Shown: positions 15,642 through 25,370, counted from the first letter of the stretch. The stretch: 63,719 nt of DNA from an uncultured Clostridia bacterium (GCA_944381075.1 CALWJT010000003.1:1-63719), one strand, 5' to 3'. The notes: generated from the letters alone by a model not told the origin. Made by a program: numbers and translations.

Positions 15642-17366
15642 TCAGTCCAGCTTGTATTTGTCCAGCTCGGCGCGGACCATTTCTGCGATTTTCTCCGCTG
15701 CCTTCGCCACTTCAAATTCGCCCTTCCACGACTTGTCGCGCAGCGAAACCTCGATGACGCCGCGCCCGCAGGTCTTCGGAGACACCACGGCGCGGATCGG
15801 GATTCCAAACAGGTCCGCATCCGCGAACATCGCGCCGGGACGGATGTTGCGGTCGTCGTAAAGCGTCTCAATCCCTGCCGACTGCAAAGCGTCGTAAAGC
15901 GCGTCCGCCGTCCGGCTCACCACCTCGTCGTCGCAGCGCAGATTGCAGACCTCCACCTGCCACGGCGCAATGGACATCGGCCAGATCGGGCCAAAATCGT
16001 CATGGCTCTCCTGACAAATCGATGCACACAGTCTTCCGACGCCGATGCCATAGCAGCCCATGATCGGATACTGCTGCTCCCCGTTGGCATCGAGATAGGT
16101 CATCCCCATCGATTTCGTATACTTAGTTCCGAGCTGGAATATGTTCCCCACCTCAATACCCTTCCGGATCGTGACGGCATGCTTCCCGCAGACAGGACAG
16201 ACAGCGCCCGCATAGGTTTTCGCGACATCGGTATAAGTGACCTCCCCGATATCGCGCGCGATGTTGAAGCCGGTATAGTGATAATCCTTCTCATTCGCGC
16301 CGCAGACAAGGTTGGAAATGCCGGAAAGCGACCGGTCCCAGACCACCGTGACCTCCTTCGGGAGCCCCATAGCGCCGATGAAGCCCGCAACGATCCCGCT
16401 CTCCTCCGTAACGGCTGCCGGATGGATCTCACAGCCGAGAAAATTGCGCAGCTTGGTCTCATTCACGTCGAGGTCGCCGCGAATGAACACGATCACATAG
16501 GAATCGTCGGCATTCTTCTGGTAAACGACCGCCTTGCACAGGCGCTTTTCGTCCAAAGCCAAGAACGCCGACAGCTCCTCGATGGTTTTGGCGTTCGGCG
16601 TGTAGACCTTCTCAAGCGGCGCCGCTTTTCCTGCCTCGTTTTCCACAATACATTCCGCCGCCTCCATATTCGCCTTATAGCCGCATTCCGGACAAATGAC
16701 AAGCGTATCCTCGCCGATTTCGGAAAGCAGCATGAACTCATGGGAAACACTTCCGCCCATCATGCCGGAATCCGACTTCACCGCGATGACGTTCTTCGCG
16801 CCGGCTCGGCGGAAAATCCGCTCATACGCCGTATAGCACCGCTCGTAATAGCTTTCAAGGTCCTCTTGGGAAGTATGAAAGGAATAGGCGTCCTTCATCG
16901 TAAATTCCCGCACGCGGATGAGTCCGCCTCGCGCGCGCGGCTCGTCCCGGAACTTGGTCTGGATCTGATAGATCATAAACGGAAAATCGGCATAGGATTT
17001 CGCGGTATCGCGCGCAAGATGCACCGCCGCCTCCTCATGCGTCATACCGAGGACCATGCTGTTCCCGCCCCTGTCCTTGAAGCGGACAAGCTCGCTGCCC
17101 ACGCTCGTAAATCTTCCGGACTGCTCCCAAAGGCTCGCCGGCATCACGACCGGGAACAGCACCTCCTCGCCGTCGATGCGGTCCATTTCCTCGCGGATGA
17201 TCCTTTCGATTTTGGACATGATGCGCTTCGCAGGCGTAAACAGCGAATAGATGCCGTTTCCGACATATTTGATATAGCCGCCGCGTACCATGAGCGCATG
17301 GCTTGCAATGACACAGTCCTTCGGCGCTTCCTTAAAGCGTTCGCCGAGCATTCTGCTGACCTTCAT
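15642..17366 (-). CDS. proS: Prolyl-tRNA synthetase, bacterial type
   Basis: Class II aminoacyl-tRNA synthetase charging tRNA-Pro. 574 aa, typical of the bacterial form with a YbaK-like editing insertion between motifs 2 and 3 (about residues 225-390, including GFIGAMGLPKEVTVVWD). Motif 2 is RFRDEPRARGGLIRVREF-like (here TKFRDEPRARGG), and the C-terminal anticodon-binding domain contains GIETLYDDRNIRPGAMFADA. The CPECGYKANMEAAECIV and CPVCGKHAVTIRKG segments are Cys pairs flanking the insertion. It is monocistronic, from a perfect consensus promoter. No T-box leader is visible: only ~50 bases separate the promoter from the start codon. Confidence 0.97.
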   Translation of the reverse strand: MKVSRMLGERFKEAPKDCVIASHALMVRGGYIKYVGNGIYSLFTPAKRIMSKIERIIREEMDRIDGEEVLFPVVMPASLWEQSGRFTSVGSELVRFKDRGGNSMVLGMTHEEAAVHLARDTAKSYADFPFMIYQIQTKFRDEPRARGGLIRVREFTMKDAYSFHTSQEDLESYYERCYTAYERIFRRAGAKNVIAVKSDSGMMGGSVSHEFMLLSEIGEDTLVICPECGYKANMEAAECIVENEAGKAAPLEKVYTPNAKTIEELSAFLALDEKRLCKAVVYQKNADDSYVIVFIRGDLDVNETKLRNFLGCEIHPAAVTEESGIVAGFIGAMGLPKEVTVVWDRSLSGISNLVCGANEKDYHYTGFNIARDIGEVTYTDVAKTYAGAVCPVCGKHAVTIRKGIEVGNIFQLGTKYTKSMGMTYLDANGEQQYPIMGCYGIGVGRLCASICQESHDDFGPIWPMSIAPWQVEVCNLRCDDEVVSRTADALYDALQSAGIETLYDDRNIRPGAMFADADLFGIPIRAVVSPKTCGRGVIEVSLRDKSWKGEFEVAKAAEKIAEMVRAELDKYKLD

Positions 17367-17422
17367 GAGTCCCTCCGGTATATTTTCTGAAATTCTGTCC
17401 TATATACAGTGATATATAGTTG

Positions 17423-17451
17423 ATTATATCATCCCGAAAAAGGGATGTCAA
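17423..17451 (-). promoter_or_regulatory. Consensus promoter of proS
   Basis: Minus strand TTGACA (plus 17446-17451), 17-base spacer, TATAAT (17423-17428): an exact sigma-A consensus. Confidence 0.92.
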
Positions 17452-17489
17452 GCAAAAAGCAGGAAAAACACACGCCGCTTTCTGAAAGC

Positions 17490-17522
17490 AAAAAGGCGCC
17501 CGCACATTTCGGGCGCCTTTTT
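17490..17522 (-). terminator. Terminator of the gtrA operon
   Basis: A5-GGCGCCCG (17490-17502), 7-base loop, CGGGCGCC-T5 (17510-17522); it touches the stop codon of the 546-aa membrane protein on the minus strand. Confidence 0.9.
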
Positions 17523-19162
17523 CAATTCGAGAACGGATTGCCTCTCATTTCCACGATATAGTAGCCTTCGACATATGAGATGGACATCAGCCGTCCGCCG
17601 ACATCCAATTCCACAAGCAGGTCGCTTTTCGTGAAAAGCGTATATTCTTCTTCTGTAAACAAAAAGAAATAGTATTCTTGTCCCTCTATATCCTCATACC
17701 AGCGGTCGGAGGTCTGATACAGGTTCGGCGTCACGCCGGACTCGTCGATGTTGATGTTCCGCACCAAAATCTCGCCGTCCGACAGAAGCGTCGTCCTTCC
17801 CGCATTCCAGAAGGAAGCATAGCCGTAATCCAGCCCCCGCTCCTCAAGCTCATCCATGACAGTATAGATGGGATCGTCCGAGCCGGTGTCCGCCGGGATC
17901 GAAGCCACCGCTCTTGCATTGACAAGAGAAAAGGCGACAAGGACCGCTGCAAAGCAGATCCCGATCCGTTTTCCGACGATCCCGCCCTCCCCTGCCAGAT
18001 GGCGGACGCATAAAAACGACGTCACGGCAGCGCTCCCGACAAACGGGACGAGCCTCCATGAAGCGGCGGAAAGCATGCCGCATATATATCCGAAAAAGAT
18101 CACGGACGTGAGCACCCAGTGCGCCAGCAGCGCCATCTTAGAATAGGGATCGCGGATCTTCGGATAGCGGCACAGCAGGAGCACCGGCAAAATCAAAAGC
18201 AAAAGCGCACCGAGCAGCTTTACGAGCATCACAAGAGAGGAAAGTGAAAAAAGCGCGGCGCCGGCAGTCTCGATGCCGAGCAGCGAGAAATACTGCTCAA
18301 AGAATTTCTCCGCATTCCCCCACCATTCGGAAACCGCGGACCAAAGGGAATAGGCATTCTCATACGACGCGGTGATCTCGCCGAAATTCGTAAGGATGGC
18401 CAGCACCAAAAGGCCTGCGAGAGAGCCTGCCGCCATCAGGCCGGCGGCGACGTATTTTCTGCCGTTCCGCTTTGAAAAAAGAGGCGTTTCCCCATCGAAA
18501 ACGGCATACAGGGCAAGACCACCCAGCACCGGCACCACCGTCAGCATCAGCATTTGGAAGCTGTCGGTCCCGCATCCGACGCAGACAGCGAAGAAAAGCA
18601 GGGACCAAACCACCAGTCCGGCTCTTTTTCCCTTTTCAAACGGACTTCTCAATAGACGGAACAAAAGTCCCAGTAAGAGGAACATCAGCAAAATGCCGAG
18701 GCTGTAATAAATGGTATGCTCCCACATGATCTCTCTGAGCTTTTCCGAGCCGGAAAGGAGCATCGAAACGGCGAATGCGGCGGCGGCCGTTCCCTTCCAG
18801 CTCCAGCGCATGGAGCGGAAAAAGAACGCAAGCACCGCGACAAAAAGGACGGCGAACACCGACATGCTGAAAATCTGCGCCCGCATGGAGAGGCCGAATA
18901 CGGCAACCGCCGGCACCATCCACAAGGAGGCGCCGAACGGCAAAAGCGCCGCATAATGGAAATCCTCCGACAGGATCTTGCCGGATTCCACCGTGGCATT
19001 GGCCCACAAAATCGAGTCGGCGCAGTCGGAATGGAAAAACCCGCGCGAGGGACCGATGATATAGTACAGCAGGATGCCGAGCGCAAGCAAAAACAGCGGC
19101 ACTGCCAAAAGAAGCTCAGAAAGCCACTTCTTTTTTCTAAGCGCTTCCCATAAATCCTTCAT
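17522..19162 (-). CDS. Multi-pass membrane protein, GT-C-like
   Basis: 546-aa integral membrane protein with about ten to eleven hydrophobic spans and a C-terminal soluble tail (about 425-546). The first loop carries HSDCADSILWANA near the membrane surface, and the general layout (acidic residues in the first external loop, many spans, soluble C-terminal domain) resembles polyprenyl-phosphate-sugar-dependent GT-C glycosyltransferases, but I cannot assign a family. AAAGGA precedes the ATG. It is the last gene of an operon with a GtrA protein (flippase-type) and an FAD oxidoreductase, supporting a role in building or decorating a surface glycan. Confidence 0.65.
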   Translation of the reverse strand: MKDLWEALRKKKWLSELLLAVPLFLLALGILLYYIIGPSRGFFHSDCADSILWANATVESGKILSEDFHYAALLPFGASLWMVPAVAVFGLSMRAQIFSMSVFAVLFVAVLAFFFRSMRWSWKGTAAAAFAVSMLLSGSEKLREIMWEHTIYYSLGILLMFLLLGLLFRLLRSPFEKGKRAGLVVWSLLFFAVCVGCGTDSFQMLMLTVVPVLGGLALYAVFDGETPLFSKRNGRKYVAAGLMAAGSLAGLLVLAILTNFGEITASYENAYSLWSAVSEWWGNAEKFFEQYFSLLGIETAGAALFSLSSLVMLVKLLGALLLLILPVLLLCRYPKIRDPYSKMALLAHWVLTSVIFFGYICGMLSAASWRLVPFVGSAAVTSFLCVRHLAGEGGIVGKRIGICFAAVLVAFSLVNARAVASIPADTGSDDPIYTVMDELEERGLDYGYASFWNAGRTTLLSDGEILVRNINIDESGVTPNLYQTSDRWYEDIEGQEYYFFLFTEEEYTLFTKSDLLVELDVGGRLMSISYVEGYYIVEMRGNPFSN

Positions 19163-19192
19163 TTCCCGTCCTTTCCGGCTCTTGGGGCGAAC

Positions 19193-20767
19193 CTAAGCGG
19201 ATTCTTTTTCCGACTTTTCCTCATGATATTCCTTTTCCGTATTCACATTCCAGACAGCATCCTTTGACCCGGAGCCGGAGGCGGCGGCGCGCACCGCCTC
19301 CATCGCCGTCAGCATCGAATGGTCCATGTTGTTGTAGCGATGCTGTCCGTTGCGCCCGATGCACCAAAGGTTTTCTATCCCGTCGAGCCACCCGCGGACC
19401 GTATCGAACTGCGCATACGAGCCGAAATAGGCGGGATACGCTTTCTTGATTTTGATGCGGACGCTGTCCAGCACATCCTCGGCGTCGATGATACCGATCT
19501 TCACAAGCTCATCGATGGCAAATCGGATAAAATCCGCATCCTCCATATTCCATAGACCGTCGCCCTCGTTGCAGAAATACTCAAGCCCGATCCACACAGT
19601 GTGTTCAAAATCCTTCACCATATAGGGGGACCAGTTGTTGAAAATCTGAAGCCTGCCGAGCTTCACCTCCCGTTCCTGCACATAGATCCAGCAGTCCGGC
19701 ACGATATTTCCGACCGTTTTCATCTTGGTTTCATTACGGATCTTCAACTTGTCCACAAGCAGCCCCACCGTCATAAAATCCCGATACGGGAGCGCCGCCG
19801 CGATATCATGGACCTCGCGCGGGACCGCGCCGCCCATGCCCTCGACAAGATCCTTTACCGGCATGGAGGAAAAATACAGGTCCGCCTCCATGCGCTCTTC
19901 CTTTCCGTCATGAAGGACGCCGATGCCCGTCACGCGGCTGCCGTCCGTCTCAAGGGAGATGACCCTATGGTTCCGAAGAATTTTTCCGCCCATGCTCTCC
20001 ACCCTCGCGGCCAGCGTTTCCCAGAGCTGTCCCGGCCCCTTTTTCGGATAGAGATACTGCTCGATAAGGGACGTTTCCACATGGTTCTTGTTCCTGCGGA
20101 AAGGCTTTGAAAGAAACGCCCAAACGGCGCGCATGAGGGAAAGCCCCTTGACCCGCTGGGCACCCCAATCCGCCGAGATATCCGCGGGATTTTTGCCCCA
20201 CACCTTCTCCGTATAGTCCTCGAAAAACATCTCATAGAGCGGCGCGCCGAACCGATTGATATAAAAATTTTTCAGAGAATCCTCTTTTTTCTTGAAAATA
20301 CAGGCGTAAAGATAGCCGAAGCCCGCCCTCATCGTCCGGACAAAGCCCATGTTTTTCAGCGTTTGTCCCGTTAGGGAAATCGGATAGTCAAAAAATTTCT
20401 TGAGGAAATAGATCCGCGAGACGCGGCGGCGGGACAGCATGACGGCATCTTCGGTCTGCGGGTCGGGACCGCCTTTTGCCAGCTCCTTCTCATTTTTTAG
20501 AAGGATATCGTCGATCGACGGCGCGCCCTGAAGCGGCATCAGCTCCTGCCAAAGCGCATTGACCTCGCGGCTCTTGGAAAAGAAGCGATGTCCGCCGATG
20601 TCGATGCGGTTCCCGTGGTACTCGACCGTTCTCGATATGCCGCCGAGGATATCGCTCTCCTCCACGATCACGGGCAGAATGTCCGTTTTTGTCAGAAGCT
20701 CATAGGCCGCGGTAAGTCCCGCAGGCCCCGCTCCGATGATCAGCGCTGTTTTTCTGTCCTTTTCCAT
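19193..20767 (-). CDS. NAD(P)/FAD-dependent oxidoreductase (amine oxidase/UDP-Gal mutase-like)
   Basis: Flavoprotein of about 524 aa. The dinucleotide-binding motif is [17 protein letters not shown] near residues 8-24, followed by a glycine-rich [13 protein letters not shown] typical of amine oxidase-superfamily proteins, and a C-terminal FAD motif ending [20 protein letters not shown]. These features match the family often annotated as NAD(P)/FAD-dependent oxidoreductase in surface-glycan clusters, related to UDP-galactopyranose mutase and protoporphyrinogen oxidase. I prefer the ATG at 20767 (AGAGG 7 bases upstream); a GTG two codons earlier is possible. The gene lies 20 bases after gtrA and 30 bases before the membrane protein. 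The substrate is unknown. Confidence 0.75.
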   Translation of the reverse strand: MEKDRKTALIIGAGPAGLTAAYELLTKTDILPVIVEESDILGGISRTVEYHGNRIDIGGHRFFSKSREVNALWQELMPLQGAPSIDDILLKNEKELAKGGPDPQTEDAVMLSRRRVSRIYFLKKFFDYPISLTGQTLKNMGFVRTMRAGFGYLYACIFKKKEDSLKNFYINRFGAPLYEMFFEDYTEKVWGKNPADISADWGAQRVKGLSLMRAVWAFLSKPFRRNKNHVETSLIEQYLYPKKGPGQLWETLAARVESMGGKILRNHRVISLETDGSRVTGIGVLHDGKEERMEADLYFSSMPVKDLVEGMGGAVPREVHDIAAALPYRDFMTVGLLVDKLKIRNETKMKTVGNIVPDCWIYVQEREVKLGRLQIFNNWSPYMVKDFEHTVWIGLEYFCNEGDGLWNMEDADFIRFAIDELVKIGIIDAEDVLDSVRIKIKKAYPAYFGSYAQFDTVRGWLDGIENLWCIGRNGQHRYNNMDHSMLTAMEAVRAAASGSGSKDAVWNVNTEKEYHEEKSEKESA

Positions 20768-20787
20768 CTGCACACCTCTTTTTTTAT

Positions 20788-21222
20788 TTATTTACCGTGA
20801 TATACCAAAATCTTACGGCCGACATAGTTCCAAATCAGCACGATCCCCTTGACCGCACAGGTGAGCAAAACATAATAGATCCCGTGGTCCCCGATAAGCT
20901 GCGTGCCAAGCAGCGTCAAAAGCTCCGTCAGCCCGAAGCCGACGACGCCGACCAGCACATAAAGGAAAAACGCACCCGCCGTCTTCCCGTGCTTTCGCTG
21001 CTCCTCACTTTTGAACACAAACTGGTTCGATAAGAGAAAATTGACGGCAAGGCCCACGATAAAGCCGACCGCGACGGATATCGCGACAAAAAGCTTGTCA
21101 TCCTTGTCGGCGGAAAACACATAGAACAGCATGATAGAATTGACCGCCATATCGACGACGGCGGAAATCCCGCCGACGACCGCATACCGCAGAAATTCAA
21201 GGACAGTCCCGCGATTTTTCAT
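20788..21222 (-). CDS. GtrA family membrane protein
   Basis: 144 aa with four hydrophobic spans (about 9-30, 42-62, 82-102 and 112-136), starting [19 protein letters not shown], and with [12 protein letters not shown] after span 2; both are signatures of the GtrA/DPMS family. Members are linked to movement of polyprenyl-linked sugars across the membrane for O-antigen, teichoic acid or arabinogalactan modification. GGAGG precedes the ATG. It is first in an operon with a flavoenzyme and a GT-C-like protein. Confidence 0.85.
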   Translation of the reverse strand: MKNRGTVLEFLRYAVVGGISAVVDMAVNSIMLFYVFSADKDDKLFVAISVAVGFIVGLAVNFLLSNQFVFKSEEQRKHGKTAGAFFLYVLVGVVGFGLTELLTLLGTQLIGDHGIYYVLLTCAVKGIVLIWNYVGRKILVYHGK

Positions 21223-21378
21223 AAAGTCCTCCCGTTTGAATACCGCATCTGTTTTTCAAAAAAAGGTTCTTTTCCGGCTTCCCGCCGGCCGAAGCGGGAA
21301 ACGTTCCCTTGTCCGCATTCGCTATTCTTTGTCGTCCAGCAGAATCTAAAATCTCATAAAAAACTTTTGTTTTCTTTC

Positions 21379-21407
21379 ATTATACAGAAAAAGCTGCCAT
21401 ATTACAA
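21379..21407 (-). promoter_or_regulatory. Promoter of the gtrA operon
   Basis: Minus strand TTGTAA (plus 21402-21407), 17-base spacer, TATAAT (21379-21384). The predicted leader is ~150 bases and contains a small TTCCCGC/GCGGGAA hairpin (about 21278-21301). Confidence 0.7.
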
Positions 21408-21446
21408 GATACAGCAGCAAATTTAAATTTTTTCATGTTTGAAGAC

Positions 21447-21478
21447 AAAAAAAGCGCCAAGGTGAGATTGGCGCCTTT
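21447..21478 (-). terminator. Terminator of rpsT
   Basis: GCGCCAA (21454-21460) pairs with TTGGCGC (21468-21474), with a T-run on the minus strand (plus A7 at 21447-21453). Confidence 0.88.
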
Positions 21479-21498
21479 GTTTCCAGACGGATGACGGA

Positions 21499-21765
21499 TC
21501 AGCCGTTCATATGATTGAGCATGGAAGTAAATCTGCTCTTTTTTCTTGCGGCATTGTTCTTATGAAGAATACCGTGAGCCACTGCCTGGTCGATCTTTTT
21601 GACAGCCTGCTTATACGTCTCCTGCGCAAGCGTCTTGTCGCCTGCGGCAACGGCGGCCTCATATTTCTTCATATCCGTCTTGAGAGCGGATTTGAACATT
21701 TTGTTCTGAAGCGTCTTTTTTTCGATGACTTTTACACGCTTTTTCGCTGACTTGATATTCGGCAT
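21499..21765 (-). CDS. rpsT: 30S ribosomal protein S20
   Basis: Small-subunit 16S rRNA-binding protein. The start MPNIKSAKKR at 21765 follows an AAGGAGG site; a second in-frame start three codons upstream would lie too close to it. 88 aa with the typical Lys/Ala-rich three-helix pattern and the C-terminal HKNNAARKKSRFTSMLN. It is monocistronic with its own promoter and terminator. Confidence 0.97.
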   Translation of the reverse strand: MPNIKSAKKRVKVIEKKTLQNKMFKSALKTDMKKYEAAVAAGDKTLAQETYKQAVKKIDQAVAHGILHKNNAARKKSRFTSMLNHMNG

Positions 21766-21854
21766 GGTATACACCTCCTTCTCGCTTCTGATAAAACCGG
21801 TACTTCGCCCTGAGAGGGTGGCGTCCTACCCCTTTTATCTGCATTACCTATAGT

Positions 21855-21883
21855 ATCATATCATTGAACACAAAAAATAGCAA
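21855..21883 (-). promoter_or_regulatory. Promoter of rpsT
   Basis: Minus strand TTGCTA (plus 21878-21883), 17-base spacer, TATGAT (21855-21860). The leader of about 85 bases contains a GGGTAGGACGCCACCC-like fold. Confidence 0.7.
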
Positions 21884-21920
21884 GAGTTTTTTTAAAATTT
21901 TCCTCAAAATTTAACCGATT

Positions 21921-22631
21921 TTATTCCTTTTTCTTGTGAAAGGAAAATTTCGACTCCTTCCCTTCCAAGAGGCGGCCGATATTTTTTCGATGAAGGAAAA
22001 CGACAAGCGCCGCCATCAGAATGGTACAGAGGATCCCCGCAGGCGGCGTCGGGGTAATCCAAAACGGCATGATGCTGTTGCATACAGGAATCAGCAAAGC
22101 CCCGATGATGGAACCGAGAGACACATAGCCCGTGAGCGCCACCGTCAAAGCGAAAACAATAAGCAAAAACAGCCACGCGGGCGGATTGATGACCAGGACC
22201 ACCCCGGCAAGGCTTGCGACGCACTTTCCTCCGCGGAATTTGAAAAAGACGGGGAACGCATGACCAAGAAGACAGGCAAAACCTGCTATATAGGCAAAAC
22301 CGGTGCGCCACGGCATGAGAATCAGCCCCATCGCGGTCGCGATCACAGATTTCAGAAAATCGCCGGCAAACGTGAGCAGTCCGTATTTGAGTCCGTAGGT
22401 ACGCAGCATATTGGTAGAGCCTGCATTGCCGCTCCCATGCTCGCGGATATCCTCATGGAATTTATGACGGGAAACAATCAGGGCAAAATTGATGCTGCCG
22501 AGCAAATACGGGACAACGATACAGAGCACCGCGCAAATCTTATAGACCGGCGTGTCTTCGCCGTATCCCAGCGTTCCAAGAAGTCCGTCCCAGATAAACT
22601 TAGAAAGTCCGGTAAGTTCCGATGGATCCAT
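21921..22631 (-). CDS. plsY: Acyl-phosphate:glycerol-3-phosphate acyltransferase
   Basis: Membrane enzyme that adds an acyl group from acyl phosphate (made by PlsX, also in this window) to glycerol-3-phosphate, starting phospholipid synthesis. Motif 1 is GSGNAGSTNMLRTYG (66-80); motif 2 is GHAFPVFFKFRGGKCVAS, where a Cys replaces the usual Gly of GGKGVAT. Six to seven spans; 236 aa, with ~38 extra N-terminal residues compared with short family members. The ATG at 22631 has GGAGGGG upstream. It is last in the DUF512-der-plsY run, 17 bases after der. Confidence 0.93.
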   Translation of the reverse strand: MDPSELTGLSKFIWDGLLGTLGYGEDTPVYKICAVLCIVVPYLLGSINFALIVSRHKFHEDIREHGSGNAGSTNMLRTYGLKYGLLTFAGDFLKSVIATAMGLILMPWRTGFAYIAGFACLLGHAFPVFFKFRGGKCVASLAGVVLVINPPAWLFLLIVFALTVALTGYVSLGSIIGALLIPVCNSIMPFWITPTPPAGILCTILMAALVVFLHRKNIGRLLEGKESKFSFHKKKE

Positions 22632-22648
22632 CTATGATTCCCCTCCGT

Positions 22649-23977
22649 TCAGTTGTCGTCACCCTTTTCGCGGATGACAAAGCGTATCGGCGTACCTGAA
22701 AAGCCAAACACCTCGCGCAGCTTGTTTTCCAGATACCGCTGATAGGAAAAATGGAACAGCTCCGCGTCGTTGCAGAAGATGACGAAGGTCGGCGGCTTCA
22801 CGCCCGATTCCGTCATATAATAGATTTTCAGCCTTCTTCCCTTGTCGGTCGGCGGCTGGACCCTTGTCACCGCATCGGACAGGACATCATTGAGCATCCC
22901 CGTCGAAACGCGCAGCGCCGCCTGCTCATTCACATATCGGATCTGCTCGAACAGGCGAGGGACTCTCTGTCCCGTCTTTGCCGAAATAAACAGGATCGGT
23001 GCGTACGGCATATAAGCAAGCGCCGTTCGGATATCGTCGGTAAAACGCTTCACCGAGGAATTGTCCTTTTCCACGAGGTCCCATTTGTTCACCACGATCA
23101 CGGAAGCCTTGCCCGCTTCATGGGCGATCCCGGCGATCTTCTCGTCCTGCTCGGTGATGCCTTCCGTCGCGTCAATAAGGATGAGGCAGACATCCGCCCG
23201 CTCTACGGCGGCATGTGCGCGCAGGACGCTGTACTTTTCGATCTTATCGAGAACGCGACTTTGTCTGCGGATGCCCGCCGTATCGATAAAGGTGAAGGTC
23301 CCGTATTCGTTCTCGACAAAGCTGTCGATGGCGTCGCGCGTCGTACCGGCGATATCCGAAACGATCATGCGGTCCTCGCCGAGGATTCGGTTGACAAGAG
23401 AGCTCTTGCCGGCATTCGGCTTTCCAATGACCGCCACCTTGATGGAATCGTCCTCCTCCACAGGCGTATCGTCCGCCGGAGAAAGCGCAAGGATACGGTC
23501 GAGAAGGTCTCCCGTCCCGGTGCCGTGCAGAGAGGAAAGCGCGATCGGATCCCCCTCGAAGCCCAGCTCATAGAACTCATAATATTCCATCGGGAGCGCT
23601 CCAATGGAATCGATTTTGTTGACGCACAGGATGACCGGCTTGCCGCTTTTGATGAGCATCACCGCGATGTCCCGGTCGCTTGCCGTCACCCCCGCGTGCA
23701 CGTCGCACATGAATACGATGACATCCGCCGTTTCGATGGCGATCTGCGCCTGCGTCTTCATTTTTTCCAGGATCACATCGTCCGTTTTCGGCTCGATGCC
23801 GCCCGTATCGATGAGAACGATCGGCTTCCCGTTCCACTCCGTTTCGTAATAGATGCGGTCCCGGGTCACGCCCGGAACATCCTCCACAATCGAAATCCGG
23901 GAGCCGGCAATTTTATTGAAAAGCGTGCTTTTGCCGACGTTCGGACGTCCGACAATCGCCGCCACGGTTTTTGCCAT
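22649..23977 (-). CDS. der: Ribosome assembly GTPase Der (EngA)
   Basis: Essential GTPase with two tandem G domains that matures the 50S subunit. G1 loops are GRPNVGKST (residues 9-17) and GKPNAGKSS (near 183); DTGG and DTAG switch motifs, NKID and NKWD specificity motifs are all present, followed by the KH-like C-terminal domain (YYMTESGVKPPTFVIFCND). 442 aa, typical. AAGGAGGTG precedes the ATG. It is adjacent to plsY and to the DUF512 gene, a conserved clostridial arrangement. Confidence 0.97.
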   Translation of the reverse strand: MAKTVAAIVGRPNVGKSTLFNKIAGSRISIVEDVPGVTRDRIYYETEWNGKPIVLIDTGGIEPKTDDVILEKMKTQAQIAIETADVIVFMCDVHAGVTASDRDIAVMLIKSGKPVILCVNKIDSIGALPMEYYEFYELGFEGDPIALSSLHGTGTGDLLDRILALSPADDTPVEEDDSIKVAVIGKPNAGKSSLVNRILGEDRMIVSDIAGTTRDAIDSFVENEYGTFTFIDTAGIRRQSRVLDKIEKYSVLRAHAAVERADVCLILIDATEGITEQDEKIAGIAHEAGKASVIVVNKWDLVEKDNSSVKRFTDDIRTALAYMPYAPILFISAKTGQRVPRLFEQIRYVNEQAALRVSTGMLNDVLSDAVTRVQPPTDKGRRLKIYYMTESGVKPPTFVIFCNDAELFHFSYQRYLENKLREVFGFSGTPIRFVIREKGDDN

Positions 23978-23998
23978 AGAATCGCACCTCCTTCTGTG

Positions 23999-25303
23999 CT
24001 ATGACGGATTTCCCGCCACTTTATCAAAAAATTCGTACCCGTCGTTCGGGCACGGGACGATCTCGACGCCAAGCGCCTTGCCAAGCGCATCAAGGCTCAT
24101 GCCGCAGAGAAACAGGTCGCCCTCATACCGCAGGGAATTTTCCGGTATGTATAAGGTCTCGCCAAGCGCTTTGTCCCGCAGCTGCTCCAAAAGGTCTTTC
24201 CCCGTCAAAAGCCCCGCCACCGTGATGGTTTCTCCGAAATAATGATTGACAATTCGATAAACATGAATGCAGATTCCGGGAAAAATCCGTTCGATTTTGC
24301 CGCATAGTTCCCGAATCAGCGGATACGCGGCGCTGCCGGTCGCCACCGACACCTCTCTCTCTCTCCCGTCATCCTGCGCGTCCGATATCGCGTCCTCGAA
24401 TTCCTCCCGCAGAGAGGCCATCATGCCGACGCCGTTTTCCAGCTGACGGAAATCCCCATAAAAGCCGGCGTCCGGAATCGGGAGGCCCGCCGCAAGATAA
24501 AGCTCGTCCGCAGCGTAGAAGATCCGCTCTCCATATGCAGAAAAACATCCCGCGGCAAAGGTCTCCACCTGCGCTACGACCGCCGCCGCCTCTTTTTCGG
24601 AAAAGGGCGTGAGCGGATAGAGCCCCTCACGGAATCTTGTCATGCCCGCCGGAACGACCGATACGCTTGTGACCGCCGGATACAGAGAGGCAAGGTCGTG
24701 CATGGTGCGCGTCAGCTCCTCCCCGTCGTTGACGCCGCGGCAAAGCACGATCTGGCAGTCCATTTCGATCCCCGCCGCGGCGAAGCGCTTCAGATAGGCA
24801 AGAGAGGTCCCCGCTCTCGGATTCTTCAGCATAAAGACGCGCAGCTCCGGATTTGTCGTATGCACCGAAATCCGGACCGGCGACATTTTCATTTTGATGA
24901 TCCTTTCGACATCCGCGTCGGAAAGATTGGTCATCGTGATATAATTGCCCTGCAAAAAGGAAAGCCGGCTGTCGTCATCCTTAAAGTACAGCGTATCCCG
25001 CATGCCGCGCGGAAGCTGATCGATAAAGCAGAAAATGCACTTGTTGCGGCAGGCATGCTTCCTGTCCATGAGGAAGGTCTCAAACGCCAGACCGATGTCG
25101 TCATATTCCCCCTTGCGCAGCTCGACGGAAAGCTCCGACTCCCCGCGCAAAAGCACGAGACGCAGCTTTTTTTCACATAGATAGAAGCGGTAATCGAGCA
25201 CATCCGCGATCTCGTTTCCATTGATAGAAACAAGACGGTCGCCGGCGAGGATCCCGTGCCGCTCGGCAAGGGATCCCCTTTCCACTGCCGTAATTAAAAC
25301 CAT
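23999..25303 (-). CDS. DUF512 protein: PDZ-like plus radical-SAM-like CxxxCxxC
   Basis: Family of unknown function conserved in Clostridia next to der. The N-terminal PDZ-like segment (about 1-65; AERHGILAGDRLVSINGNEI) is followed by a radical-SAM-type cysteine cluster CRNKCIFC (about residues 85-92) in HACRNKCIFCFIDQLP, a TIM-barrel-like middle and the DUF512 region (FYGDFRQLENGVGMM). 434 aa. The start codon is an ATG, but the ribosome binding site is weak. The gene follows rpmF after a hairpin and precedes der by 21 bases. Association with der suggests a translation or ribosome-linked modification; unproven. Confidence 0.85.
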   Translation of the reverse strand: MVLITAVERGSLAERHGILAGDRLVSINGNEIADVLDYRFYLCEKKLRLVLLRGESELSVELRKGEYDDIGLAFETFLMDRKHACRNKCIFCFIDQLPRGMRDTLYFKDDDSRLSFLQGNYITMTNLSDADVERIIKMKMSPVRISVHTTNPELRVFMLKNPRAGTSLAYLKRFAAAGIEMDCQIVLCRGVNDGEELTRTMHDLASLYPAVTSVSVVPAGMTRFREGLYPLTPFSEKEAAAVVAQVETFAAGCFSAYGERIFYAADELYLAAGLPIPDAGFYGDFRQLENGVGMMASLREEFEDAISDAQDDGREREVSVATGSAAYPLIRELCGKIERIFPGICIHVYRIVNHYFGETITVAGLLTGKDLLEQLRDKALGETLYIPENSLRYEGDLFLCGMSLDALGKALGVEIVPCPNDGYEFFDKVAGNPS

Positions 25304-25342
25304 ACCCTATGCGGAATTTTTCTCCGCCCTCCAAAAGAAACA

Positions 25343-25370
25343 GGCAGGTATGCCAGTCTGCATACCTGCC
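25343..25370 (-). terminator. Hairpin after rpmF
   Basis: GGCAGGTATGC (25343-25353) pairs with GCATACCTGCC (25360-25370); on the minus strand a T-rich tail follows. It could terminate DUF177-rpmF or allow partial read-through into DUF512. Confidence 0.7.

Noticed and set aside
17367-17521. T-box leader for proS
   Set aside because: The consensus promoter is only ~50 bases upstream of the start codon, leaving no room for a T-box; no AGGGTGGNACCGCG-like element.
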